A stretch of 64,000 nucleotides of DNA from Acetobacteraceae bacterium (GTDB lineage Bacteria > Pseudomonadota > Alphaproteobacteria > Acetobacterales > Acetobacteraceae): assembly GCA_003164135.1 (NCBI GenBank), contig PLSD01000048.1:124001-188000 (forward strand), in the 5' to 3' direction. The notes under the pieces are model-generated. The model was not told the DNA's origin. It did not search any database and saw only the letters and a list, made by a program, of their open reading frames with translations. Both the position numbers and the translations under genes were made by a program. This document shows positions 35,580 to 44,218 of the stretch, piece by piece; the first letter of the stretch is position 1; the number at the start of each line of letters is the position of its first letter.

Positions 35580-35594
35580 GAACAAAAAAAGAAC
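35580..35594. promoter_or_regulatory. LexA (SOS) box upstream of recA
   Basis: GAACAAAAAAAGAAC is an exact GAAC-N7-GAAC, the reverse complement of the alphaproteobacterial LexA site GTTC-N7-GTTC. It lies about 88 bases before the recA start, as expected for SOS control. Confidence 0.88.
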
Positions 35595-35681
35595 AAATAG
35601 TTAATTTTCTCGTTGCTATTTTGTTCTTGCTATGTCAGCGTGTGCCGCAACTTCACTCTGGTCCTCCAAGGAAAACACGTC

Positions 35682-36815
35682 ATGGCTTTACCCTCGTCAA
35701 CAAAAAATCGGCGTTTGACGGCAGTCGATTCGTTATCCGACAGTGGGGAAACGCCTACGAGCAGGAAGCCGGATATGGAAAAAAACAAGGCTCTGGATGC
35801 CGCGATGGCGCAGATTGAGCGCGCCTTCGGCAAGGGTTCCATTATGCGCATGGGCGCCAAAGGCACCGGCGAGGCAATCGATGTTATTTCGTCCGGCTCG
35901 CTGGGCCTGGACCTTGCACTTGGCATCGGCGGCCTGCCGCGCGGGCGGGTGATTGAAATTTATGGGCCGGAAAGCTCGGGCAAAACCACCCTCGCCCTGC
36001 ACGCTATCGCCGAAGCACAAAAGCGAGGCGGGACCTGCGCTTTTATCGACGCGGAACATGCGCTCGATCCTACCTACGCGCGCAAACTCGGCGTCGATGT
36101 GGATAATCTGCTGATCTCCCAGCCCGACACCGGCGAGCAAGGCCTGGAGATCGCCGACACGCTGGTGCGCTCCGGCTCCATCGACGTTCTGGTTATCGAC
36201 TCGGTGGCGGCATTGGTGCCGCGGGCCGAGCTTGAGGGCGAAATGGGTGACACCCATGTCGGCCTGCACGCGCGGCTGATGAGCCAGGCGCTACGCAAGA
36301 TCACCGGCTCGGTTTCCCGCAGCAACACGATGCTGATTTTCCTCAACCAGATCCGCTTGAAAATCGGCGTGATGTTTGGCAACCCAGAAACAACCACAGG
36401 TGGTAATGCGCTGAAGTTCTATGCCTCGATCCGCATGGAAATCCGCCGCACCGGCTCGATCAAAGACCATGACGCGGTTACCGGCAACCACACCCGCGTG
36501 AAGGTGGTGAAGAACAAGCTGGCGCCGCCGTTCCGGCAGGTGGAGTTCGACATCATGTTCGGCGAAGGCATCAGCAAAATGGGCGAGCTGGTGGACCTTG
36601 GCGTTAAAGCCGGGGTGGTGGAAAAATCCGGCGCCTGGTTCAGCTATGACAGCACCCGCATCGGCCAGGGCCGCGAAAACGCCAAGCAGTTTTTACGCGA
36701 TAACCCGAAAATGGCCGATGCGATCGAGAAAAAAATCCGCGATCAGTCGGCAACCATGTCCGAGGCACTGATGGTCGCCGATACCGGCGATGGCGAGAGC
36801 GACACGCCCGATTAA
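35682..36815 (+). CDS. recA: Recombinase RecA
   Basis: A 377-residue recombinase. Walker A is GPESSGKTT, with [20 protein letters not shown] and the L2 region [16 protein letters not shown], all canonical. The ATG at 35682 follows AAGGA by 9 bases and gives about 31 residues before the usual RecA start region ([21 protein letters not shown]); starting at that internal ATG is the alternative. It drives homologous recombination and LexA cleavage. The LexA box upstream indicates SOS induction. Confidence 0.96.
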   Translation: MALPSSTKNRRLTAVDSLSDSGETPTSRKPDMEKNKALDAAMAQIERAFGKGSIMRMGAKGTGEAIDVISSGSLGLDLALGIGGLPRGRVIEIYGPESSGKTTLALHAIAEAQKRGGTCAFIDAEHALDPTYARKLGVDVDNLLISQPDTGEQGLEIADTLVRSGSIDVLVIDSVAALVPRAELEGEMGDTHVGLHARLMSQALRKITGSVSRSNTMLIFLNQIRLKIGVMFGNPETTTGGNALKFYASIRMEIRRTGSIKDHDAVTGNHTRVKVVKNKLAPPFRQVEFDIMFGEGISKMGELVDLGVKAGVVEKSGAWFSYDSTRIGQGRENAKQFLRDNPKMADAIEKKIRDQSATMSEALMVADTGDGESDTPD

Positions 36816-36825
36816 TGCACAATCC

Positions 36826-36864
36826 GGCTTTTGACCGGCGGCACTGAGACGCCGGTCAAAAGCC
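36826..36864 (+). terminator. Long perfect hairpin after recA
   Basis: GGCTTTTGACCGGCG (36826-36840) and CGCCGGTCAAAAGCC (36850-36864) form a 15-bp perfect stem with a 9-base loop, 10 bases after the recA stop. It lacks a U-run, so it may block 3' decay or act in Rho-assisted termination. Confidence 0.6.
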
Positions 36865-36966
36865 GCCAATGTTTGGCGCCCTCTTGTGCGGCGTCCCCGT
36901 ACCGCCAAATATCAGGTCCAATGCGGCTCGCGTCCTGCGGGCCGTTTTTTTCTGCGGGAAAATTGC

Positions 36967-38013
36967 ATGAAGTATAAGTTCCTCGGCCGGACCGGTATCA
37001 GCGTGAGCGAAGTCTGCCTGGGCACCATGACCTGGGGCCAACAGAATACCGAGGCACAGGCCCATGAACAGCTCGACTACGCGCTGGCTCAGGGTATCAA
37101 TTTCATCGACACCGCGGAAATGTACCCCGTACCGCCGCGCGCGGAAACGCAAGGCCGCACGGAGGCATATATCGGCTCCTGGCTGGCGGCGCGGGGCCGG
37201 CGCGATGATGTGGTCATCGCCACCAAGGTTGCCGGACCTGCCGACCGCAACGGCATCGGCTATATCCGCCCCGCCCCGGTCCGGCTGGACAAGCGCAACA
37301 TCCGCGAAGCGATCGAAGGCAGCCTGCGCCGCCTGCGCACGGATTACATCGACCTTTACCAACTGCACTGGCCCGACCGCCGCGCGCCGCTGTTCGGGCA
37401 GACCGACTATGTGCATACGCCGGCGGACGATGAAGTGCCGATCGAAGACACCTTGGCCGCGCTGGCGGAGCTGGTGGCCGAGGGCAAAGTCCGCGCCATT
37501 GGCCTTTCCAACGAGACCGCCTGGGGCACCATGCGCTTTCTGCATCTGGCGGAAACCCTCGGCCTGCCCCGCGTGGCCTCGATCCAGAATGCCTACAGCC
37601 TGGTCAACCGTACCTTCGAATCCGGCCTGAGCGAGGTCGCCCTGCGCGAGGATGCCGGCCTGCTGCCCTATTCGCCGCTGGGCGGCGGCACGCTTTCGGG
37701 CAAGTATCTCGGCGGCGCCAAGCCGCCCGGCGCGCGGATGACGCTGTTCACCCGCTTCACCCGTTACGATTCACCACAAGGCCAGCGGGCAATAGCTGCC
37801 TATGTGGCGCTGGCCCGCGAACATGGCTGGGATCCCTCGCAGATGGCCCTGGCTTTTTGCGCCATGCGATCTTTCGTTACCTCGACGATTATCGGCGCCA
37901 CCACGATGGAGCAACTCAAATCCGACATCGCCGCCTTTGACCTGCAACCGAGCACTGAATTGCTGGCCGGCATCGAGGCGATCCACAAGGAATCCCCCAA
38001 CCCCTGCCCCTGA
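36967..38013 (+). CDS. Aldo/keto reductase (Tas-like)
   Basis: A 348-residue NADPH-dependent oxidoreductase of the aldo/keto reductase fold. Visible are FIDTAEMYPVPP with the catalytic Tyr, VIATKVAG with the catalytic Lys, and YQLHWPDR with the His. The Tas subfamily feel comes from MYPVPPRAETQGRTE. The ATG at 36967 is the homology start; upstream sequence has no domain. The substrate is unknown. It is downstream of recA but separated by a strong hairpin. Confidence 0.87.
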   Translation: MKYKFLGRTGISVSEVCLGTMTWGQQNTEAQAHEQLDYALAQGINFIDTAEMYPVPPRAETQGRTEAYIGSWLAARGRRDDVVIATKVAGPADRNGIGYIRPAPVRLDKRNIREAIEGSLRRLRTDYIDLYQLHWPDRRAPLFGQTDYVHTPADDEVPIEDTLAALAELVAEGKVRAIGLSNETAWGTMRFLHLAETLGLPRVASIQNAYSLVNRTFESGLSEVALREDAGLLPYSPLGGGTLSGKYLGGAKPPGARMTLFTRFTRYDSPQGQRAIAAYVALAREHGWDPSQMALAFCAMRSFVTSTIIGATTMEQLKSDIAAFDLQPSTELLAGIEAIHKESPNPCP

Positions 38014-38160
38014 AACTCAGGCGTTGCGGCCGCACGAACGGAATTGGCAATAATCCCAATATAAAACCCTTTATTTTTCCTGAACTTCCAGCGTATGCTG
38101 CCCTCGGCAAGAAGCGGCAAACGCATAAAATGCCAGAGGAAAGTTTAAGGAATTTATGCC

Positions 38161-38289
38161 ATGGTTATTGCCGGACGTTCGCGGCAGGAAGAGAAACCCG
38201 CATCAGGCTGGGCTTGCGTCGCCTTCGGGGTGGGATTTATTGTTGTCGTTACCCTCAGCCTTATACTGGTCCTAGCTCTGGCAGGGTAG
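38161..38289 (+). CDS. Small single-span membrane protein (42 residues)
   Basis: A small ORF with an ATG about 9 bases after AAGGA. The protein begins MVIAGRSRQEEKPASG, a charged segment, and then has a single hydrophobic helix from about residue 17 to 42, including FIVVVTLSLILVLALAG. This layout is typical of bacterial small membrane proteins. It lies in the 287-base gap between the aldo/keto reductase and the convergent histidine kinase. No family is recognised, and function is unknown. Reality depends on conservation. Confidence 0.5.
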   Translation: MVIAGRSRQEEKPASGWACVAFGVGFIVVVTLSLILVLALAG

Positions 38290-38300
38290 GGTTGCCGCAG

Positions 38301-39665
38301 CTAACCGGCTGCCCTGGCCGGTAGCCAAACCGTAAAAGTTGTGCCCCGGCCTTCAGTGCTGTCAATCACCAGACGGCCGCGGTGGCGGCTGATCACGTGT
38401 TTGACGATGGCCAAGCCAAGCCCGGTACCACCCACGGCGCGTGAACGCCCTTTGTCCACACGGTAGAACCGCTCCGTCAGCCGGGGGATATGTTCACGCG
38501 GAATGCCCATACCGTCGTCGGCCACGCTCACCAGTATGCCGTTGGCCTCAAACCGCGCATCCGTACCGGCACGTGCCGCCACCAGCTTTATGCAGCCGCC
38601 GCGCTTGCCGTATTTAATCGCGTTGTCGAGAAGATTAGTGAACACCTGCGCCAACTGGTCGGCATCCGCGGGGACCGCCGGCAGGTCGGGCGGAAGTGCT
38701 ACCTCCAGGCGTGTCCCGTTTTCCTGCAACATCGGCTCCATGCCGGCGACGATGCGCTCCAGCAACGGACGAAGGTTGAGCAATTCCTCGGGCGGCTGGT
38801 GCTCGGATATTTCGATCCGCGACAGGCTGAGCAGATCGGCGATCACCCGCTGCATACGTGCCGCCTGCTCCGCCATAATGCCAAGGAACCGTTGCTGCGC
38901 CTCCGGGTCATCGGCCGCCGGGCCGCGCAGCGTCTCGATGAAGCCGATCAGGCTGGCGAGTGGCGTGCGCAGTTCATGGCTGGAATTGGCGACGAAATCG
39001 GCGCGCATTTTCTCCAACGCGCGCTCGTGCGTGCGGTCGGTCACCAGCACGTACACCCCCTCGCCCACGGGGATCACGGTGACATCCAGGTCACGCGGCA
39101 CCGGCACCGCCATGGTCAGGCTGGTCCGCACCGGGGTTCCGGTTTTTGCCCCGTCGCCCAGCGCGGTGCGCAACGCGGGATGGCGCAGCAGGGCCGCTGT
39201 CTCGGTGCCAAAGGCCGCCACCGCGCTATCGTTGCGCCAAACCAAATTGCCCGCCGCATCCAGCTTCATCAGCGGGTCGGGCAGGCGCTCCACCAAAGCG
39301 CGGTCCTCGGCGGCGCTCGCAATCAGCCGGGCACGCGAAAGCCGTTCGGCGTGAATCAGGCCGATTGCCTCCTGGCCGAGCGAGCGCATGCCCGGCACCA
39401 GCAGCGTGGTCTCGCGCGGCATATCCTCCGGGCGGGTCTGCAAGGCGCGCACCAAGCGGGTCATCACCACAATATCGCGCCCCAGCAGCACGCCAAAGCC
39501 CACTGCCACGGCCGAGCAAATGGCCCAGCCCAAAAACGCGGGCAACGGGTGCAGCCCACCCAAAACCACCAGCAGCCCGAACACCACAGCCGGCAGCGCC
39601 GCCAGCGCCAGGAAGAACGCAACCGCCGTCGGCCAGGCCCTGTCCAGCAACAATTCGCGGGCCAT
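38301..39665 (-). CDS. Sensor histidine kinase, PhoR-like
   Basis: A 454-residue membrane kinase. Two hydrophobic segments lie in the first 65 residues, and a PAS-like region (LPDPLMKLDAAGNLVWRND) follows at about 128-210. The dimerisation/phospho-acceptor box FVANSSHELRTPLASL has His230, and the ATPase domain has NAIKYG, DDGMGIP and GGTGLGLAIVKHV. The layout and FVANSSHELRTPL resemble PhoR, the phosphate-starvation sensor. No response regulator is adjacent. It begins at the very last base of the LpoA-like gene (1-base overlap), so the two are co-transcribed. Confidence 0.87.
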   Translation of the reverse strand: MARELLLDRAWPTAVAFFLALAALPAVVFGLLVVLGGLHPLPAFLGWAICSAVAVGFGVLLGRDIVVMTRLVRALQTRPEDMPRETTLLVPGMRSLGQEAIGLIHAERLSRARLIASAAEDRALVERLPDPLMKLDAAGNLVWRNDSAVAAFGTETAALLRHPALRTALGDGAKTGTPVRTSLTMAVPVPRDLDVTVIPVGEGVYVLVTDRTHERALEKMRADFVANSSHELRTPLASLIGFIETLRGPAADDPEAQQRFLGIMAEQAARMQRVIADLLSLSRIEISEHQPPEELLNLRPLLERIVAGMEPMLQENGTRLEVALPPDLPAVPADADQLAQVFTNLLDNAIKYGKRGGCIKLVAARAGTDARFEANGILVSVADDGMGIPREHIPRLTERFYRVDKGRSRAVGGTGLGLAIVKHVISRHRGRLVIDSTEGRGTTFTVWLPARAAG

Positions 39666-40987
39666 CAGTTATCCGGTTGGCTGAGCTGCGTGGGTGCGGG
39701 GGAGGTAATCACCGGCGCGCCGGGGGCAATCTGGAACACCGCCAACCCGCGCAGCACGTGGCCGCTTGGCTGCAGCACCAGCACGCCATCGGTCCCGGTA
39801 AAACCGGCGGGGGCTGCCAGCACCGTGCTGGTATAACCACCCGAGACCGCCGCCACTTTCGCCAGCGCCGCGGCATCGAAGGCCACGTCCGCGATGGCTG
39901 GCGGCGCGGCGCCATAGGCGGCCAAGTATTTGGCATCGAACACCGCCGCCGCCGCCGGATCCGGCGCTGCGTACAACGCGCCGAGGAACACCGCCTGATG
40001 CGCCATCTGCGGCGCGATAGTCGACCACAGCGCCGGCCCCAGGTACTGCACTTGCGGCGGGCTCACATCGTAATACGGCAGGAAATTTGCCAGCTCGGCC
40101 AGCGTGTTGCCATCAGGCGCGCCAATGAACAAAGCGTTGAAGCTGGGCGGCGGGATCTGCTGGTGCTGCAACTCACGCGCCTTTTCCCGGCCCGCGGGGG
40201 TGCCCAAATCCTGCGCCGCCTTAATCTGCTCTTCCAGACCCTGGCCGCGATCGGCAAAATCCGACATCTGGTTCACCGCCTGGTTCACGCCGTTAAAGCC
40301 GGGCGGGTAGAAGGTGATCTGCGGCGCCGGTTCGCTCAGCGCCGTGGTCTCGGAGGTAATGGCATCGGCCAGGCTGTGGCCGAAATCCGTATCGGGCAAC
40401 AGCGCCGCCAGCTGCGTGCGCCCGGCATCGGCCGCGGCCCGCACCACGCGCTGCACCTGCTGGTTGGGCGTAATGCCAAGCGGCCACACGCCCGGTGCCG
40501 CCAGCGTGCCGTCATTGCTGAACGCGAGCATATTCACCCCGGCGGTTTGCGCCAGCGGTGCCACCGCGCGGGCCTCTACCGCGGTCAGCGGCCCCAGGAT
40601 GATGCCATCCCCGGCGGCAATGCCCGCCTGCGCCACCGCCGCCGCGCCATCGGCGGTGCCGCCGGTATCGCGGATGTCCAGGCTGGGCGAGGAGCCATCA
40701 GGGAAGGCGAGTTTCGCGGCGTTTTCCAAAACCTGGCCAACCGGCGCCAGCGGGCCGGTAAGCGGCAGCAGCAGCAGCACATTGCCGCTGGTCTTGCCAA
40801 TGGCCGGCCCCGCCGAGGGTAGCGGCACCGGCGGCTGCGCCCCGCCACTGGCGCCACCCAGCGCGGAAGGGGTATAGCCATATGGCGAATTCGGGGCTTG
40901 ACCGGCGCAACCAAGCAGCGCCAGCGTGGCCAGGAGGGCCCCAGATGACAGAAGATGCGAACGGCGAACCAAAGACCTGCGAACCAA
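39665..40987 (-). CDS. LpoA-like penicillin-binding protein activator lipoprotein
   Basis: A 440-residue lipoprotein with lipobox ALLGC (Cys27) and a periplasmic binding-protein-like domain (VLLLLPLTGPLAPVGQVLENAAKLA, then GIILGPLTAVEARAV). LpoA activates PBP1A at the outer membrane. In E. coli lpoA is also divergent from rsmI, which supports this call; a leucine-type ABC binding protein is the alternative. Its TTG start at 40987 lies 9 bases after AGGAGG, and its first 43 bases overlap the divergent rsmI. The DUF-like N-terminal helical TPR part of E. coli LpoA is absent. Confidence 0.82.
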   Translation of the reverse strand: MVRRSLVRRSHLLSSGALLATLALLGCAGQAPNSPYGYTPSALGGASGGAQPPVPLPSAGPAIGKTSGNVLLLLPLTGPLAPVGQVLENAAKLAFPDGSSPSLDIRDTGGTADGAAAVAQAGIAAGDGIILGPLTAVEARAVAPLAQTAGVNMLAFSNDGTLAAPGVWPLGITPNQQVQRVVRAAADAGRTQLAALLPDTDFGHSLADAITSETTALSEPAPQITFYPPGFNGVNQAVNQMSDFADRGQGLEEQIKAAQDLGTPAGREKARELQHQQIPPPSFNALFIGAPDGNTLAELANFLPYYDVSPPQVQYLGPALWSTIAPQMAHQAVFLGALYAAPDPAAAAVFDAKYLAAYGAAPPAIADVAFDAAALAKVAAVSGGYTSTVLAAPAGFTGTDGVLVLQPSGHVLRGLAVFQIAPGAPVITSPAPTQLSQPDN

Positions 40988-41865
40988 GGACGGACCCCTC
41001 CTCTGTGGCGCCGCAACATGCGTCAGCCGCCGCTCTTGTGCTGGTTTCCACCCCGATCGGCAACCTTAAAGATTTTTCACCCCGCGCCCGCGACACTCTG
41101 GCCGGGGCGGATGCGATTCTGTGTGAAGATACCAGGACAAGCGCCGTTTTGCTGCGCGCCTACGACATCAAAACCAAGCTGATCGCCCTGCATGAGCATA
41201 ACGAGGAGTCCCGCGTGCCCGGCCTCATCGCCGCCATGCAAAACGGCGCGCATTACGCCCTGATCTCGGACGCCGGCACGCCTTTGGTCTCCGACCCCGG
41301 CTACCGGCTGGTGCGCGCGGCCATTGAGGCCGGGTTGCTGGTCGGCGGCATCCCGGGCCCCAACGCGGCGGTGCTCGCCCTCACCCTCTCCGGCCTGCCG
41401 CCGCACCCGTTTTTGTTCTCAGGCTTTTTGCCGGTCAAATCCGGCGCCCGCACGGCCGCCCTCACCCGCCTGCGCAACGCCGAGGCGGCGGGGCTGACCG
41501 CGACGCTGATTTTCTATGAAGCGCCGCACCGGCTGGACGAGTTTCTAGCTGATGCCGCGCAAGTGTTCGGCCCGCGCCCGGCGGCGGTGTGCCGCGAGCT
41601 TTCCAAACACTACGAGGAAGTGCGGCGCGGAAGTTTGCCCGAGCTGGCCGCGCATTACGCCACCAACGCCGCCCGCGGCGAAATCACCGTGGTCATCGGC
41701 CCGGCGCCGGATGAGCCAACCTCCGCCGAGACGCTGGACACGGCGCTACAGGCGGCGCTGACGCAGATGAGTTTGAAGGACGCGGTGAACGCCGTGGCAG
41801 TGGCGACCGGGTTGGCGAAGAAGCAGGTTTATGCGCGGGCGTTGGAGTTGAACCGGGGGAGGTAG
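40945..41865 (+). CDS. rsmI: 16S rRNA (cytidine1402-2'-O)-methyltransferase
   Basis: A 306-residue tetrapyrrole methylase-fold enzyme. LVSTPIGNLKDFSPRARDTL, CEDTRTSAVLL, SDAGTPLVSDPGY and GIPGPNAAVLALTLSGL are the diagnostic motifs of RsmI, which methylates the ribose of C1402 in 16S rRNA. The ATG at 40945 follows AGGAGGG by about 7 bases. Its 5' end overlaps head-to-head with the LpoA-like gene, so each ribosome-binding site lies inside the other gene. The usual downstream partner yraN is not seen. Confidence 0.94.
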   Translation: MTEDANGEPKTCEPRTDPSSVAPQHASAAALVLVSTPIGNLKDFSPRARDTLAGADAILCEDTRTSAVLLRAYDIKTKLIALHEHNEESRVPGLIAAMQNGAHYALISDAGTPLVSDPGYRLVRAAIEAGLLVGGIPGPNAAVLALTLSGLPPHPFLFSGFLPVKSGARTAALTRLRNAEAAGLTATLIFYEAPHRLDEFLADAAQVFGPRPAAVCRELSKHYEEVRRGSLPELAAHYATNAARGEITVVIGPAPDEPTSAETLDTALQAALTQMSLKDAVNAVAVATGLAKKQVYARALELNRGR

Positions 41866-42086
41866 TATGGGCCGGGAGTGGTCGGCCCGCTTCGTAGCTG
41901 CCGAACGTGAGAAGTAGACCTTCGTTGATCGCGCCGAGGTGCAGATGTTTAAGGCCGCATCGCCGTGCGCTGAACCAACGCTACCCTCTTACATTCCCCA
42001 GGATTTAAAAAGAGGGACATTGCTCGCCTGATGGGATAAGCCGGTAATATGACGCATTTAGCCGTCGTGATGAGTTGGAACTTGGT

Positions 42087-43241
42087 ATGTCTCTGACGGA
42101 GCTGACCGAAGCGGAGCTCGCGCGAACGGGGCTGCGCCTTGCTTTCGCTCCTGAGCTGGAGGCCAGGTACCTGCTTGATATTGGGGCAGAGCGGTCGCGC
42201 GAACTTCGTAATATTTCGCAGATCGCCATGCTTCTATATTTCGGCCTTGGGTTGCTCATGAAGGTGGGCGGCGTAATCCACGAATCCTGGCAGGATTGTT
42301 TGCTGCAGTTGGTTGGCTTGCCGGCGGCCCTCTTGTTGTTAGCGCACTATTGCTTCCGGCCGAAAACTTCCAACTCAGTTCGCGAGGCATCGGCTCTGGC
42401 CTGTTGCCTCATCGCCTGTCTGGCGGCAATTCTGGTGGCATATGTCAAACCAGCAACCACGCAAGATTTGATCGTAGCGGCATTACCGGCAAATTTTGTT
42501 CTTATGTTCATGCGCCTACGGTTTCCGCTCGCGGTTGTCTTCGCGCTGGTGATGTTCGGCAGCTATGCCACGGCCGTCGTATTTTGGACCGGCATAGCAC
42601 CGCCGCAGCGGGCTTTCTTGATCACGTTCATAGCAATCCTGTGCCTGCCGGCGCTGATCGGCGTGCACTCGCTTGAGCGAGCCTCGCGCCGCCTGTATCT
42701 TTACGGATTGCTGCAACGCCTGCGCCTCGAGCGCCTGGCGGTAGAAAACAACACGTTGACGGTGCTTTCCCTGACCGACCCGCTGACCCAGATAGCCAAC
42801 CGCCGCCGATTGGATATGGCGCTGCGGACATTCTGCGCGGACGCGGCGGAGGGGGGCGTGATGCTGCTGATCGATGTGGACAGGTTCAAGGCAATCAATG
42901 ACAATTATGGCCACCAGGCCGGGGATTCATGCCTGCAACAGTTGGTTGAGCGGCTTTCGGGGTGTCTGCGCCGGTGTGACCTGCTGGCCCGGTTCGGGGG
43001 CGAGGAGTTTGCCGTATTGCTGCCCGGGGTCTCCGGCCCCGAAGCCGCATTCATGGCGGAACGGCTACGCGCGGCGATCCAGGCGCGTCCGTTCGCGGTT
43101 GAAGGCGCGCAGATGAGCGTAACGATAAGTATCGGCATCGCCACGCGCAACGCCGATACGGTGCCGGAAACCCTGATCGAAGCGGCCGATTTAGCATTAT
43201 ACACCGCCAAAAACGCCGGACGGAACCAGGTCAGGGCCTAA
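42087..43241 (+). CDS. Membrane diguanylate cyclase (GGDEF)
   Basis: A 384-residue protein. After a roughly 50-residue N-terminal stretch there are about five to six hydrophobic segments (about 45-190). A GGDEF domain follows: LTDPLTQIANRRRLD, DVDRFKAINDNYGH and the active-site RFGGEEFAVLLPG. It should make c-di-GMP from two GTP. No RxxD inhibitory site is evident in LPGVSGPE. The ATG at 42087 lies about 7 bases after GGA; a TTG at 42075 is the alternative. It is a single-gene unit. Confidence 0.9.
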   Translation: MSLTELTEAELARTGLRLAFAPELEARYLLDIGAERSRELRNISQIAMLLYFGLGLLMKVGGVIHESWQDCLLQLVGLPAALLLLAHYCFRPKTSNSVREASALACCLIACLAAILVAYVKPATTQDLIVAALPANFVLMFMRLRFPLAVVFALVMFGSYATAVVFWTGIAPPQRAFLITFIAILCLPALIGVHSLERASRRLYLYGLLQRLRLERLAVENNTLTVLSLTDPLTQIANRRRLDMALRTFCADAAEGGVMLLIDVDRFKAINDNYGHQAGDSCLQQLVERLSGCLRRCDLLARFGGEEFAVLLPGVSGPEAAFMAERLRAAIQARPFAVEGAQMSVTISIGIATRNADTVPETLIEAADLALYTAKNAGRNQVRA

Positions 43242-43409
43242 AGAACCAAGTTCGCGCCAGTATGTCCAAAACCCAACGGCCACTTCCCGACCGGGCTTGC
43301 GGACCGATGGAAGGCAGGAATGGATGCAAACCAGCAGCCGGGGGGCAAGTGTCCCGCTTCCGGTTTCCATCCCCGGCAGCCATTACAACCGCCCCGCCCC
43401 GTCTCACCC

Positions 43410-43988
43410 TCACGGATACAACAACTCCGTCTCCCACCCCTCGCCCGCGCGCTTGAACACCAGGCGGTCGTGCAGGCGGAATTCCCGGTCCTGCCAGAAC
43501 TCAAAATAATCCGGCACCAGCCGCCAGCCGGACCAGTTTTCCGGGCGGGGCACGTCCTCACCCGGAAATTTTGCCGACTCGGCGGCTAGTCTGGTCTCGA
43601 AAACATCGCGGGAGGGCAGCGGGCGGGATTGCTCCGAGACGCGGGCACCGAGTTTGGAAAGCCTATGGCGCGAGGCGAAATATTCATCGGCTTCGGTGGC
43701 GGTCACCGGAGTCACCGCGCCCTCGATGCGAACCTGCCGGTGCAGGATTTTCCAGTAGAACAGCAGCGACACCTGGGAATTTTCCCGCATTTCGTCCGCC
43801 TTGCGCGACTCCAGGTTGGAATAGAACATAAACCCCCGCTCATCCCAGCCCTTCAGCAGCAGCACGCGCGCCGCCGGCCGGCCGGATGCAGCGGCGGTGG
43901 CGACGACCATGGCGTTGGGATCGTTGGGCTCGGTGGCCTCGGCCTCCCCCAGCCAGATGCCGAATTTGGTAAACGGGTCTTTGTCCAT
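43410..43988 (-). CDS. pdxH: Pyridoxamine 5'-phosphate oxidase
   Basis: A 192-residue FMN enzyme. AMVVATAAASGRPAARVLLLKGWDERGFMFYSN and the C-terminal PENWSGWRLVPDYFEFWQ region are signature parts. It oxidises pyridoxine or pyridoxamine phosphate to pyridoxal phosphate. The ATG at 43988 is placed by GGAGGT 6 bases upstream; a longer opening from 44102 lacks support. It diverges from fabI and converges on the cyclase gene. Confidence 0.94.
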   Translation of the reverse strand: MDKDPFTKFGIWLGEAEATEPNDPNAMVVATAAASGRPAARVLLLKGWDERGFMFYSNLESRKADEMRENSQVSLLFYWKILHRQVRIEGAVTPVTATEADEYFASRHRLSKLGARVSEQSRPLPSRDVFETRLAAESAKFPGEDVPRPENWSGWRLVPDYFEFWQDREFRLHDRLVFKRAGEGWETELLYP

Positions 43989-44127
43989 TAGGAACCTCCG
44001 GAATTTCGCGCTAGTTAAGCGCGGGAAAGTGTAAGAGCCTGATCGTTCGAGGTCGAATCGCGCTTGCGTTACAATCGCAAACAAAACTCCACCTTTTCTC
44101 AAATGGTTATGCTCCGATTACCGCTTG

Positions 44128-44153
44128 AGGTTGACGCCGGTTCGCGTCAACCT
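44128..44153. promoter_or_regulatory. 10-bp perfect inverted repeat in the pdxH/fabI intergenic region
   Basis: AGGTTGACGC and GCGTCAACCT flank CGGTTC, 65 bases before the fabI start and 140 bases from pdxH. It could be an operator or a leader hairpin. No regulator can be named. Confidence 0.5.
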
Positions 44154-44218
44154 AAAACGGTCCCACAGTAATGCCACCAACCGGCACCGATACGAATGCC
44201 CAGACGGAGATAGCGCCC

